DNA from: Stenotrophomonas sp. SAU14A_NAIMI4_8
Lineage (GTDB): Bacteria > Pseudomonadota > Gammaproteobacteria > Xanthomonadales > Xanthomonadaceae
Direction: 5' to 3'
Assembly (NCBI RefSeq): GCF_003086695.1
Contig: NZ_CP025999.1
Coordinates: 422,820 to 486,819 of the forward strand
DNA: 64,000 bases
The position numbers and the translations under genes are program-made. The notes below the pieces were generated by a model. That model was not told the DNA's origin. It saw only the letters and a program-made list of their open reading frames with translations, and searched no databases. This document shows positions 11,958-21,179 of this stretch, piece by piece (the stretch's first letter is position 1; each line of letters opens with the position of its first letter).

Positions 11958-12566
11958 ATGAACCTGTCCGATCCCAATTTCCAGCTGGAGCTGGCTGCCA
12001 ACATCGCCGTGGCCGGCTCGATCCTGCTGGCCGGCCGCAACAACGTGCACACCTGGTGGCTGGGCATCGTCGGCTGCGCGCTGTTCGCTGCGGTGTTCGA
12101 GCGTTCGCACCTGTACGCCGACATGGTGCTGCAGGGCTTCTTCATCGTCATCAGCGTGCTGGGCTGGTGGCAATGGCTGCGGGGTGACCACGGCGCGCCG
12201 TTGCCGATCACCTCGCTGCGCCCGCGCGCCTGGGCGTGGCTGCTGCCGCTGGCGGTGGTGGGCACGCTGGGCTATGGCTGGATGCTGACCCGCCTGACCC
12301 AGGCCTATGCGCCGTACATCGATTCGGCAGTGCTGGTGCTGAGCGTGATCGCGCAGATCCTGATGATGCAGCGCAAGCTGGAATCGTGGTGGGTGTGGCT
12401 GCTGGTGAACACCATTGCAGTGCCGCTTTACTACAGCCGCGGCCTGCATCTGACCTCGATCCTGTATATCGGTTTCTGGATCAATGCGCTGGTGGCGCTG
12501 CGCCATTGGCGCACGCTGATGCGCGCCGACCGCGCGGCGCCGGGCGCGGCCGATGCCACTGCCTGA
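11958..12566 (+). CDS. pnuC: PnuC nicotinamide riboside transporter
   Basis: Inner-membrane protein of 202 aa with seven predicted helices. The family signatures WWLGIVG...FAAVFERSHLYADMVLQ and the C-terminal WWVWLLVNTIAVPLYYSRGLHLTSILY are present. PnuC takes up nicotinamide riboside by facilitated diffusion, driven by phosphorylation inside the cell. The next gene, overlapping by 14 nt, encodes a NadR-like adenylyltransferase/kinase that would do this trapping. The start ATG has little ribosome-site sequence. Confidence 0.95.
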   Translation: MNLSDPNFQLELAANIAVAGSILLAGRNNVHTWWLGIVGCALFAAVFERSHLYADMVLQGFFIVISVLGWWQWLRGDHGAPLPITSLRPRAWAWLLPLAVVGTLGYGWMLTRLTQAYAPYIDSAVLVLSVIAQILMMQRKLESWWVWLLVNTIAVPLYYSRGLHLTSILYIGFWINALVALRHWRTLMRADRAAPGAADATA

Positions 12567-13623
12567 GAAGGTGCCGCGCGGTCTGGTGGTGGGCAAGTTC
12601 TGCCCGCTGCATCGCGGCCATGAACGGCTGATCGAGTTCGCTGCCGCGCGCTGCCAGCAGTTGCTGGTGATCGGGTGGTCACAGCCGGGATTCGCCGGCT
12701 ACAGTGCCGAGAGGCGCGAGCGCTGGCTGCGGGCGCGCTTCCCGCAGGCGACCATCGTGGTGCTGGATGACGACCGCTTGGCCGCCCTGTGCCGCGCGCA
12801 TGGCGTGGCGGTGCGCGCGCTGCCGCAGGACAGTGAAAGCGAGCAGGTGCAGCGCGACTTCACCGCGTGGCTGTGCCTGGCGCTGTTCGGTGGGCCGGTG
12901 CAGGCCGTGTTCACCGGCGAAGACTATGGCGATGGTTTCGCCGCCGCCCTGGCCCAGCAGTTCGCTGCAGCGGTGCAGCATCACCGGCTGGACCGCGCGA
13001 CCGACATCGGCCAGGCCAGTGGTACGCAGCTGCGTGCTGATCCGCATGCACACCGCAGCAGCCTGTCGCCGGCGGTGTATGCCGACCACGTGCAGCGCGT
13101 CGCCTTCATTGGTGGCGAATCCACCGGCAAGAGCACCTTGGCACGGGTGCTGGGCGAACGCCTGGGCACGGCCTGGGTGCCCGAGTTTGGCCGTACGTTG
13201 TGGGAACAGCAGGGCGGTGCGCTGCACGCGCAGGATCTGCTGCGCATCGCCGCGACCCAGCCGCAGCATGAAGAGCAGGCGGCGCAGCACGCGCACCGTT
13301 GGCTGTTCTGCGATACCACCCCGCTGGTCACCCTGGGCTACAGCGGCTGGATGTTCCAGACGGCGCCAGCGGAGCTGCAGCGCGCCGCAGCGCGGCCCTA
13401 CGACCTGCTGTTCCTGTGCGCGCCGGACATTCCCTTCGAGCAGGATGGCACGCGCGTGGGCGTGGAATTCCGCGCACGGCAGCACGCGTGGTACCTGCAG
13501 CAGCTGCAGGCGCGTGGGGTGCCATATGTGCTGCTGGAAGGCGATCTGGACGCGCGGGTGGCGCGGGTACAGGCCGAGCTGGCGATGCGCGCGGACAACC
13601 GCTTCAGCGTGGTGGCCGGGTAA
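12553..13623 (+). CDS. nadR: NadR-like NMN adenylyltransferase / ribosylnicotinamide kinase
   Basis: Bifunctional cytoplasmic enzyme of 356 aa. The N-terminal nucleotidyltransferase shows GKFCPLHRGH (the HxGH-type site) and ASGTQLR (ISTxxxR-like). The C-terminal P-loop kinase shows GGESTGKST (Walker A, about residue 196). Together they convert imported nicotinamide riboside to NMN and NAD. Enterobacterial NadR has an extra N-terminal helix-turn-helix repressor domain. This protein begins directly at the transferase domain, so it is an enzyme without the repressor function. It overlaps pnuC by 14 nt, which implies translational coupling. Confidence 0.93.
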   Translation: MPLPEKVPRGLVVGKFCPLHRGHERLIEFAAARCQQLLVIGWSQPGFAGYSAERRERWLRARFPQATIVVLDDDRLAALCRAHGVAVRALPQDSESEQVQRDFTAWLCLALFGGPVQAVFTGEDYGDGFAAALAQQFAAAVQHHRLDRATDIGQASGTQLRADPHAHRSSLSPAVYADHVQRVAFIGGESTGKSTLARVLGERLGTAWVPEFGRTLWEQQGGALHAQDLLRIAATQPQHEEQAAQHAHRWLFCDTTPLVTLGYSGWMFQTAPAELQRAAARPYDLLFLCAPDIPFEQDGTRVGVEFRARQHAWYLQQLQARGVPYVLLEGDLDARVARVQAELAMRADNRFSVVAG

Positions 13624-13661
13624 GCGCCGCCGGGCATCGCCTGGCGCCACCGGAAGGACAC

Positions 13662-13690
13662 AAAAAACCCCGCTTTCGCGGGGTTTTCCG
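13662..13690. terminator. Bidirectional terminator between nadR and putA
   Basis: The stem ACCCCGC-TTTC-GCGGGGT is flanked by an A run on the left and TTTT on the right. It can serve both convergent genes. Confidence 0.85.
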
Positions 13691-13724
13691 TGCATCCATC
13701 ACACCCGTGGAAGGGAGGGGTGTC

Positions 13725-16700
13725 TTAGTCGCCCAGGGTCAGCAGCGAGGCATTGCCACCGGCGGCGGTGGTGTTCACCGTCACCGTCTTTTCAGTGGCG
13801 AAGCGCAGCAGGTAGTGCGGGCCGCCGGCCTTGGGGCCGGTGCCGGACAGGCCCTGGCCACCGAACGGCTGCACGCCCACCACCGCACCGATCTGGTTGC
13901 GGTTGACGTAGACGTTGCCGACGTGGACGCCGTTGCTGATGCGGTCCACGGTTTCGTCGATGCGCGAATGCACGCCCAGGGTCAGGCCGTAGCCGGTGGC
14001 GTTGATCTGGTCGATCACCGCATCCAGCTGCTCACCCTTCCAGCGGATCACGTGCAGCACCGGGCCGAAGACTTCCTTCTGCAGCTGGCCCAGGTCCTTC
14101 AGTTCATACGCACGCGGTGCGAAGAAGGTGCCATGGGCGGCTTCGGCGGACAGTTCGGCAGCGGCGATCAGGCGCGCTTCGCGGTCCATGCGCGCGGCGT
14201 GGTCCTGCAGGATCTTCAGCGCGTCGGCGTCGATCACCGGGCCGACGTCGGTGGACAGCAGGCCAGGGTTGCCGACCTTCAGTTCCTTCATTGCGCCGGC
14301 CAGCATGGTCATCACCTTGTCGGCGATGTCGTCCTGCACGAACAGCACGCGCGCGGCCGAGCAGCGCTGGCCAGCAGAGGTGAAGGCCGAACCGATGGCG
14401 TCCTTGACCAGCTGTTCCGGCAGCGCCGAAGAGTCGGCGATGAAGGCGTTCTGGCCGCCGGTTTCCGCAATCAGCACGCCGATGGCGGCGTCGCGCGCGG
14501 CCATGGCGCGGTTGATCGCGCGGGCGGTTTCGGTGGAGCCGGTGAAGGCCACGCCGGCCACGCGCGGATCGGCGGTCAGCGCGGCACCGACGGTGGCACC
14601 GTCGCCCGGCAGGAACTGCACCACCTCGGCCGGCACGCCAGCGTCGTGCAGCAGCTTCACCGCGTAGTAGCCGATCAGGTTGGTCTGCTCGGCCGGCTTG
14701 GCGATCACGCTGTTGCCAGCGGCCAGGGCAGCGGCCACTTGGCCCAGGAAGATCGCCAGCGGGAAGTTCCACGGGCTGATGCAGACGAACACGCCGCGGC
14801 CGTGCAGCTGCAGCTCGTTGGATTCACCGGTCGGGCTGGGCAGCTTCTCGGCGTGGCTGAACTGCTCGCGCGCCTGCTTGGCGTAGTAGCGCAGGAAATC
14901 CACCGCTTCGCGCACTTCGGCAATGCCGTCGGGCAGGCTCTTGCCGGCTTCCTTCACGCACAGCGCCATGAATTCGGGCATGCGCGCTTCCAGCTGGTCG
15001 GCGGCATGTTCCAGGATGGCGGCGCGGCTGGCGGCCGGGGTGCGGTTCCAGGCCGGCTGCGCGGCCACGGCATTGGCCAGCGCCTTCTGCACGGTGGCGG
15101 CGTCGGCGGCCTGCCACTGGCCCACCACGTCGCGGCTGTCGGCCGGGTTGGTGACCGGCAGCGAGGCACCGGTGGTGACCGCACCCGGCACCAGCGGCGC
15201 GGCCTGCCACGGCTTTACAGCCGCGTTGATCTGCTCGGCCAGGGCGCGCAGTTCGTTGTCGTTGGCGAGGTTGGCGCCCATGGAGTTCTTCCTGTCGTGG
15301 TTCTGGCTGCGCAGCAAGTCAACCGGCAGCGGGATCTTGGGGTGCGGAATCGATTCGAACGAGGCGACCATCTCGACCGGGTCGCGGACCAGGTCGGCGA
15401 TCGGCACGCGCTCGTCGGTGATGCGGTTGACGAAGCTGGAGTTGGCGCCGTTTTCCAGCAGGCGGCGCACCAGGTACGGCAGCAGGTCTTCGTGCGAACC
15501 CACCGGTGCGTACACGCGGCAGGGCAGGCCCAGGCGATCGGCCGGCACCACTTCGGCGTACAGGTCATCGCCCATGCCGTGCAGCTTCTGGTGCTCGTAC
15601 ACGCCGCCGTTGGCGATGCTGCGCACCGCGGCGATGGTGTGCGCGTTGTGCGTGGCGAACATCGGGTAGATCGCATCGGCATGGGTGAACAGACGCTTGG
15701 CACAGGCCAGGTAGGACACGTCGGTGTTCTGCTTGCGGGTGAACACCGGGTAGCCCGGATAGCCTTCGATCTGCGCGCGCTTGATCTCGGCATCCCAATA
15801 GGCGCCCTTCACCAGGCGCACCTGCAGGCGGCGACCGGCGCGGCGCGCCATGTCGGCCAGGTGGTCGATGGTGTACGGGGTACGCTTCTGGTACGCCTGC
15901 ACGACCACGCCGAAGCCATCCCAGCCGGCCAGCGAGGCATCGGAGAACACCTGTTCGATGATGTCCAGCGACAGTTCCAGGCGGTCCGATTCTTCGGCGT
16001 CGACGGTGCAGCCGATGCCGTAGCTCTTGGCCAGCTGCGCCAGTTCCAGCACGCCTGGTACCAGGTCCTTCAGCACGCGTGCGCGCTTGGCATGTTCGTA
16101 GCGCGGGTACAGCGCCGACAGCTTGATCGAGATGCCCGGTGCGTTGTTGACGTCGCCGTCGGGGCGGCCGCCGCGTGCCTTGTGATCACCGCCGATGGCG
16201 TGGATCGCACGACGGTAGTCTTCCAGGTAGCGCAGCGCGTCCTTCATGGTCAGCGCGCCTTCGCCCAGCATGTCGAAGGAATAGCGGTAGCTGGCGTTGT
16301 CGCCCTTGTGCGAGCGCGCCAGTGCTTCGCTGATGGTGCGGCCCATCACGAACTGGTGGCCCATGATCTTCATCGCCTGGCGCACGGCCAGGCGCACCAC
16401 CGGTTCACCCACGCGGCCGACCAGGCGCTTGAACGCGCTGGGCGCATCGGCGCGGGTGGCATCGTTCATCTGCACCAGCTTGCCGGTCAGCATCAGGCCC
16501 CACGTGGAGGCGTTGACCAGCACCGAGTCGCTGCCGCCCAGGTGCTTTTCCCAGTCGGCATCGGCCAGCTTGTCGCGGATCAGCTTGTCGGCGGTGTCCT
16601 GGTCGGGAATGCGCAGCAGCGCCTCGGCCACGCACATAAGAAGCACGCCTTCCTCGCTGCCCAGGTCGTACTGGCGCATGAAGGCTTCGATCGCGCCCTG

Positions 16701-16943
16701 GTCCTTGGCGCGCACGCGCACCCGGCCGACCAGGTCGGCGGCCAGCGCCTGCACCCGGGCCTGCTCCTCGGCCGGCAGGCGCGCCTGCGCCAGCAGGTCA
16801 CGCACGTGGCTGGCCTCGTCCTTCAACCAGGCGTCGGTGATGGCCTGGCGGAACGGGTTGGGGGGCGCCGGCAGTTCCGGCGACAGCAGCGCGCCCGGAC
16901 GCGGCGCGTCGTTGGCGGTGGGGGAGGAAGAGGGTGCGTTCAT
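13725..16943 (-). CDS. putA: Bifunctional proline dehydrogenase / P5C dehydrogenase PutA
   Basis: Enzyme of 1072 aa that oxidises proline to glutamate on the inner face of the membrane. The N-terminal half is the FAD proline dehydrogenase barrel (LVKGAYWD, GVNNAPGISIKLSALYPRY-like region). The C-terminal half is an aldehyde dehydrogenase with catalytic Cys in SAGQRCSAAR and Glu in AETGGQNA. The protein lacks the N-terminal ribbon-helix-helix DNA-binding domain of trifunctional PutA, so it should not repress its own gene. The start MNAPSSS is preferred. An in-frame ATG lies 13 codons upstream. Confidence 0.96.
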   Translation of the reverse strand: MNAPSSSPTANDAPRPGALLSPELPAPPNPFRQAITDAWLKDEASHVRDLLAQARLPAEEQARVQALAADLVGRVRVRAKDQGAIEAFMRQYDLGSEEGVLLMCVAEALLRIPDQDTADKLIRDKLADADWEKHLGGSDSVLVNASTWGLMLTGKLVQMNDATRADAPSAFKRLVGRVGEPVVRLAVRQAMKIMGHQFVMGRTISEALARSHKGDNASYRYSFDMLGEGALTMKDALRYLEDYRRAIHAIGGDHKARGGRPDGDVNNAPGISIKLSALYPRYEHAKRARVLKDLVPGVLELAQLAKSYGIGCTVDAEESDRLELSLDIIEQVFSDASLAGWDGFGVVVQAYQKRTPYTIDHLADMARRAGRRLQVRLVKGAYWDAEIKRAQIEGYPGYPVFTRKQNTDVSYLACAKRLFTHADAIYPMFATHNAHTIAAVRSIANGGVYEHQKLHGMGDDLYAEVVPADRLGLPCRVYAPVGSHEDLLPYLVRRLLENGANSSFVNRITDERVPIADLVRDPVEMVASFESIPHPKIPLPVDLLRSQNHDRKNSMGANLANDNELRALAEQINAAVKPWQAAPLVPGAVTTGASLPVTNPADSRDVVGQWQAADAATVQKALANAVAAQPAWNRTPAASRAAILEHAADQLEARMPEFMALCVKEAGKSLPDGIAEVREAVDFLRYYAKQAREQFSHAEKLPSPTGESNELQLHGRGVFVCISPWNFPLAIFLGQVAAALAAGNSVIAKPAEQTNLIGYYAVKLLHDAGVPAEVVQFLPGDGATVGAALTADPRVAGVAFTGSTETARAINRAMAARDAAIGVLIAETGGQNAFIADSSALPEQLVKDAIGSAFTSAGQRCSAARVLFVQDDIADKVMTMLAGAMKELKVGNPGLLSTDVGPVIDADALKILQDHAARMDREARLIAAAELSAEAAHGTFFAPRAYELKDLGQLQKEVFGPVLHVIRWKGEQLDAVIDQINATGYGLTLGVHSRIDETVDRISNGVHVGNVYVNRNQIGAVVGVQPFGGQGLSGTGPKAGGPHYLLRFATEKTVTVNTTAAGGNASLLTLGD

Positions 16944-17061
16944 GCCGGTCCGGCCAGTGGAAAACTTGGCGATTTTAATCATTTTTTGGCCGCCGGGAAG
17001 GGCCTCTCAGCGCCCTTGATGAACGCTGATTGCCCCTGATGGCGGTGGATTCAGCCTGTTC

Positions 17062-17081
17062 AGCCCAGCCGGGCTTTTTTG
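17062..17081 (+). terminator. Orphan terminator-like hairpin
   Basis: AGCCC-AGC-CGGGCT is followed by TTTTTTG on the plus strand, between the divergent putA and DUF2244 genes. No plus-strand gene precedes it. It may end a short transcript or attenuate one. Confidence 0.45.
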
Positions 17082-17216
17082 TGCCGAATTCGTCATTCGC
17101 GCCGCCGGGCTCATGCTGTATTGCAACATCGGAAAAAGTGTGAATGCACCCTTGCTACCGGCGAGAGGGCAGGGCTACCATCGAGACGTTTCCCGCGGCA
17201 GGAACGCGGTTGCGAC

Positions 17217-17693
17217 ATGATCGAGGTGCTTCCAGCTCCGGATGGGTCAGGTACGCAGCTGCGGCTGCGTCCCCCACGGGCGCTCGATGCCCGGCAGTTC
17301 ATCCTGTTGTTCACCGTGTTGGGCGGGGCGATGTGGCTGGTTTCGGCCGTCGGTTGGCTGGCTGGCAATGTATTCGCCCCCCTGTTCGCGCTGCTGTACA
17401 GCCTGTTGCTGGCAGCCGCCCTGCGCGCCCTGTGGCGCAGCGGCGAACGGCAGGAGGAGATCCGGGTAGTGCCGGCGTGTGTGGAGGTCATCCCCACGCC
17501 CGGTGGTTCGCCGGTGTTCCGTGCGCACCCGCATTGGGTACGCCTGGTCACCGGTGATGAGAGGGTCCGGCTGGCATCCAGCGGACGGCAGGTGGAGGTG
17601 GGGAGTTTCCTCGCGCCGGCCGAACGCCAGACGCTTGCTGAAATGCTTGAAGGCTTGCTCGCCGCCAGCGATGGCGGCAACCGACGACGCTAA
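17217..17693 (+). CDS. DUF2244 membrane protein, first gene of cox operon
   Basis: Protein of 158 aa with two close transmembrane helices (about residues 30-75) and a C-terminal cytoplasmic or periplasmic beta domain. It matches the DUF2244 pattern. Such proteins are often encoded just before cytochrome oxidase subunit genes, and coxB starts 11 bp downstream here. A role in oxidase assembly is inferred from context only. Confidence 0.8.
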   Translation: MIEVLPAPDGSGTQLRLRPPRALDARQFILLFTVLGGAMWLVSAVGWLAGNVFAPLFALLYSLLLAAALRALWRSGERQEEIRVVPACVEVIPTPGGSPVFRAHPHWVRLVTGDERVRLASSGRQVEVGSFLAPAERQTLAEMLEGLLAASDGGNRRR

Positions 17694-17704
17694 GGGTCTA
17701 GGCA

Positions 17705-18637
17705 ATGAAGCAAAGCAGCAGGTGGGGCACGAAGTGCGTTGCAGCGGCCGCCGCGGTGGTGGCCGGGGGACTGGTACCGGCACTGGCCTGGGCACAGGCG
17801 GCCGATCCCAAGCCGTGGCAGCTGAACATGGGCAAGGGGGTCACCCAGACCTCGCGCCTGGCCTGGGAGTCGAACAATCTGTCGCTGATCATCTGCACAG
17901 TGATCGGGGTCATCGTGTTCGGCGCGATGGGCTATGCGATGTTCAAGTTCCGCAAGTCCAAGGGCGCGGTGGCGGCCACCTTCAGCCACAACACCAAGGC
18001 CGAGATCATCTGGACCGTCATTCCGGTGATCATCCTGGTAGTGATGGCCTGGCCGGCCACGGCCAACCTGATCAAGATGTACGACACCCGCGATGCCGAG
18101 ATGACGGTGAAGATCACCGGCTACCAGTGGATGTGGAAGTACGAATACCTGGGCGAGAACGTGACCTTCACCAGCCGCCTGGACCGCGAATCGGACCGGG
18201 TGCGGCAGAGTGGCATCGTGCCCGACCGCGAAAGCCACCCGCATTACCTGCTGGACGTGGACAACCGCCTGGTGCTGCCGGTCGATACCAAAGTGCGCTT
18301 CGTCATCACCTCCGACGATGTGATCCATGCCTGGTGGGTGCCGGCGCTGGGCTGGAAGCAGGACGCCATTCCCGGCTTCATCAACGAAGCCTGGACCAGC
18401 ATCGAGCAGCCCGGCGTGTACCGCGGCCAGTGCGCAGAACTGTGCGGCAAGGACCACGGCTTCATGCCGATCGTGGTCGAGGCGGTGTCCAAGGAAGACT
18501 TCAGGCAGTGGCTGGCGCAGCGCAAGCCGGCGCCGCCTGCCGAGCCTGCTGCACCGGCCACACCTGCAGCAGCGGAAGCCGCACCTGATGCCGCCGCGCC
18601 CGCTGCGGCGCCGGCGGCGCCGGCCGACGGGGCCTGA
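17705..18637 (+). CDS. coxB: Cytochrome c oxidase subunit II
   Basis: Subunit of 310 aa that receives electrons from cytochrome c at the binuclear CuA centre. It has an N-terminal signal peptide, two transmembrane helices (about 58-80 and 100-122), and a periplasmic cupredoxin domain. The domain carries the CuA motif GQCAELCGKDHGFMP plus the His ligand in VIHAWWVP. GYQWMWKYEY is the aromatic cytochrome c docking segment. An Ala/Pro-rich tail of about 40 residues follows the CuA domain. It is not followed by a cytochrome c domain, so this is not a caa3-type subunit. Confidence 0.97.
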   Translation: MKQSSRWGTKCVAAAAAVVAGGLVPALAWAQAADPKPWQLNMGKGVTQTSRLAWESNNLSLIICTVIGVIVFGAMGYAMFKFRKSKGAVAATFSHNTKAEIIWTVIPVIILVVMAWPATANLIKMYDTRDAEMTVKITGYQWMWKYEYLGENVTFTSRLDRESDRVRQSGIVPDRESHPHYLLDVDNRLVLPVDTKVRFVITSDDVIHAWWVPALGWKQDAIPGFINEAWTSIEQPGVYRGQCAELCGKDHGFMPIVVEAVSKEDFRQWLAQRKPAPPAEPAAPATPAAAEAAPDAAAPAAAPAAPADGA

Positions 18638-18696
18638 TCCAACACCCGTGGCCGCCTGCGGCCGCGGTGACAACCGATTCTGAGAGGTGTTTTGCA

Positions 18697-20304
18697 ATGG
18701 CGCACTCGGCAGTTGGGCACGACGATCACCACCACCACCAGAGCTTCTTCGAGCGTTGGTTCTTCTCGACCAACCACAAGGACATCGGCACGCTGTACCT
18801 GGGTTTCAGCTTCATCATGTTCATCATCGGTGCGGCGATGAGCGTGGTGATCCGTGCCGAACTGGCGCAGCCGGGCCTGCAGTTCGTCAAGCCCGAATTC
18901 TTCAACCAGATGACCACCGTGCATGCACTGGTGATGATCTTCGGTGGCGTGATGCCGGCCTTCGTGGGCCTGGCCAACTGGATGATTCCGCTGCAGATCG
19001 GCGCGCCGGACATGGCGCTGCCGCGCATGAACAACTGGTCGTTCTGGCTGCTGCCGGTGGCCTTCAGCCTGCTGCTGCTGACCCTGTTCCTGCCCGGCGG
19101 TGCACCGGCCGGTGGCTGGACGCTGTACCCGCCGCTGTCGCTGCAGGGCGGCTACAACGTGGCCTTCAGCGTGTTCGCCATCCACGTGGCCGGCATCAGC
19201 TCGATCATGGGCGCGATCAACATCATCGCCACGGTGCTGAACATGCGCGCGCCGGGCATCGACCTGCTGAAGATGCCGATCTTCTGCTGGGCCTGGCTGA
19301 TCACCGCGTTCCTGCTGATTGCGGTGATGCCGGTGCTGGCCGGCGCGGTGACCATGCTGCTGACCGACAAGTTCTTCGGCACCAGCTTCTTCAATGCCGC
19401 CGGTGGCGGTGACCCGGTGATGTACCAGCACATCTTCTGGTTCTTCGGGCACCCCGAGGTCTACATCATGATCCTGCCCGCCTTCGGCGTGGTCAGCGAG
19501 ATCATCCCGACCTTCAGCCGCAAGCCGCTGTTCGGCTACCAGGCGATGGTCTACGCCACCGCGGCGATCGCCTTCCTGTCGTTCATCGTCTGGGCCCACC
19601 ACATGTTCACCGTGGGCATGCCGCTGGGCGGCGAGATCTACTTCATGTTCGCCACCATGCTGATCTCGATCCCGACCGGGGTGAAGGTGTTCAACTGGGT
19701 CAGCACCATGTGGCGCGGCTCGCTTACCTTCGAAGCGCCGATGCTGTGGTCGGTGGCCTTCGTCATCCTGTTCACCATCGGCGGGTTCTCCGGCCTGATG
19801 CTGGCCATCGTCGCCGCCGACTTCCAGTACCACGACACCTACTTCGTGGTGGCCCACTTCCACTACGTGCTGGTGACCGGTGCAGTGTTCGCGCTGATCG
19901 CAGCAGTGTATTACTGGTGGCCGAAGTGGACCGGGCGCATGTACAGCGAGAAGTGGGCCAAGGTGCACTTCTGGTGGTCGATCGTGTTCGTGAACCTGTT
20001 GTTCTTCCCGCAGCACTTCCTCGGCCTGGCCGGCATGCCGCGGCGCATTCCCGATTACAGCGTGGCGTTTGCCGACTGGAACCTGATCAGCTCGATCGGT
20101 GCGTTTGGCATGTTCGCCACGCCGTTCATGATGGCGGCGATCCTGCTGTCGTCGCTGCGCAATGGTGAAAAGGCCGCCGATCGTTCCTGGGAGGGTGCAC
20201 GCGGGCTGGAGTGGACGCTACCCTCGCCGGCACCGGCGCACACCTTCACCACGCCGCCAACCCTGCGCCCGGGCGACCTGGCCCACGATGACATCACGCA
20301 TTGA
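18697..20304 (+). CDS. coxA: Cytochrome c oxidase subunit I
   Basis: Catalytic subunit of 535 aa with twelve predicted helices. Heme and copper ligands are visible: His in TTVHALVMIF (heme a), FGHPEVYIM with the CuB His and the cross-linked Tyr, WAHHMFTVG (two CuB His), and VVAHFHYVL (heme a3 and a). The ribosome site GAGAGGTG precedes ATG at 18697. A His-rich N terminus (DDHHHHQ) is typical of this group. The enzyme reduces oxygen to water and pumps protons. Confidence 0.98.
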   Translation: MAHSAVGHDDHHHHQSFFERWFFSTNHKDIGTLYLGFSFIMFIIGAAMSVVIRAELAQPGLQFVKPEFFNQMTTVHALVMIFGGVMPAFVGLANWMIPLQIGAPDMALPRMNNWSFWLLPVAFSLLLLTLFLPGGAPAGGWTLYPPLSLQGGYNVAFSVFAIHVAGISSIMGAINIIATVLNMRAPGIDLLKMPIFCWAWLITAFLLIAVMPVLAGAVTMLLTDKFFGTSFFNAAGGGDPVMYQHIFWFFGHPEVYIMILPAFGVVSEIIPTFSRKPLFGYQAMVYATAAIAFLSFIVWAHHMFTVGMPLGGEIYFMFATMLISIPTGVKVFNWVSTMWRGSLTFEAPMLWSVAFVILFTIGGFSGLMLAIVAADFQYHDTYFVVAHFHYVLVTGAVFALIAAVYYWWPKWTGRMYSEKWAKVHFWWSIVFVNLLFFPQHFLGLAGMPRRIPDYSVAFADWNLISSIGAFGMFATPFMMAAILLSSLRNGEKAADRSWEGARGLEWTLPSPAPAHTFTTPPTLRPGDLAHDDITH

Positions 20305-20312
20305 GGTGGGCC

Positions 20313-20579
20313 ATGCATAACGAGAACCCGTTTCCGATGGGTAGAGTCGACTGTCAGTCGACTCGCGAAGAGCAGCCGACCAACGGTCGGCTCTACCAGA
20401 ACCAGGGCGAAGAGCAGCCGAGCGGTAGAGTCGACCGTTGGTCGACTGGCGAGATGCAGCCGACCAACGGTCTGCTTTACCAGCAGCGCCAGCGCGCCCG
20501 CCGCACCGCACTGTGGGTCGGCGCCATCGCCGTGCTGGTCTACGTGGGCTTCATCCTCAGCGGGGTGATCGGCCGATGA
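20313..20579 (+). CDS. Small cox operon membrane protein carrying in-frame REPs
   Basis: Predicted protein of 88 aa. The C-terminal part ([10 protein letters not shown]...[10 protein letters not shown]) is a basic stretch plus one transmembrane helix. It resembles the short single-helix assembly proteins encoded between coxA and ctaG in other bacteria, which are usually about 35-50 aa. Residues about 10-58 are encoded by SMAG-type palindromes (20341-20484) read in frame. They yield two similar peptide repeats, GRVDCQST...QPTNGRLYQ and GRVDRWST...QPTNGLLYQ. The reading frame stays open through all four palindromes. The stop codon overlaps the ATG of ctaG (ATGA), so translation is coupled. Confidence 0.72.
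   Translation: MHNENPFPMGRVDCQSTREEQPTNGRLYQNQGEEQPSGRVDRWSTGEMQPTNGLLYQQRQRARRTALWVGAIAVLVYVGFILSGVIGR
20341..20484. repeat. Four SMAG-type palindromes inside a coding sequence
   Basis: Two head-to-tail pairs are present. Each has GTAGAGTCGAC followed by an inverted CAGCCGACCAACGGTC...CTACCAG partner. Both pairs lie within the small cox gene and keep its frame. Confidence 0.88.
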
Positions 20580-21166
20580 GCGATGCACCGGCCACCGCGA
20601 CCTCACGCAGCGCCGGCCTGCCGCGCCTGATCGGCGTGGCGGTGGCGGTGTTCCTGCTGACGTTCTCGCTGGTGCCGCTGTACCGCATCGCCTGCGAAAA
20701 AGTGTTCGGCGTGCGCCTGGAGCGCGGCCCCGGCAGTGAAGCCAGCACCGGCGCCGCCACCGGCAAGCGCACCGTGCGCGTGGAATTCGACGGCGGGGTG
20801 AATTCGCGCCTGCCGTGGTCGTTCCACCCCGAGCAGCTGACCATGGACGTGGTGCCGGGTGAACTCAACGAAGCCCTGTACTTCGCCCGCAACGACAGTG
20901 CAGGCGCGGTGGTGGGCAGCGCCGTGCCCTCGGTGGCGCCGGCACGTGCGTCGGGGTTCTTCAGCAAGACCGAATGCTTCTGCTTCACCGCCCAGACCCT
21001 GCAGGCCGGTGAGAAGCGCGACATGCCGGTGCGCTTCATCGTCGATCCCGACCTGCCGCCGGAGATCAAGACGATCACCCTGTCCTACACCTTCTACCGC
21101 AACGATGCGCTGTCCGATCGGCTGGCTGCAGCCGCTACCTCGGAAGGCGCGCACGCCGCTCCCTGA
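20576..21166 (+). CDS. ctaG: Cytochrome c oxidase assembly protein CtaG (Cox11)
   Basis: Copper chaperone of 196 aa with one N-terminal membrane helix (about 17-38) and a periplasmic immunoglobulin-like domain. The copper-binding motif is [11 protein letters not shown]. It delivers copper to the CuB site of subunit I. SYTFYRND near the C terminus is typical of the family. It overlaps the preceding small gene by 4 nt and lies 13 bp before coxC. Confidence 0.96.
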   Translation: MSDAPATATSRSAGLPRLIGVAVAVFLLTFSLVPLYRIACEKVFGVRLERGPGSEASTGAATGKRTVRVEFDGGVNSRLPWSFHPEQLTMDVVPGELNEALYFARNDSAGAVVGSAVPSVAPARASGFFSKTECFCFTAQTLQAGEKRDMPVRFIVDPDLPPEIKTITLSYTFYRNDALSDRLAAAATSEGAHAAP

Positions 21167-21179
21167 CCCGGAAACCGAC

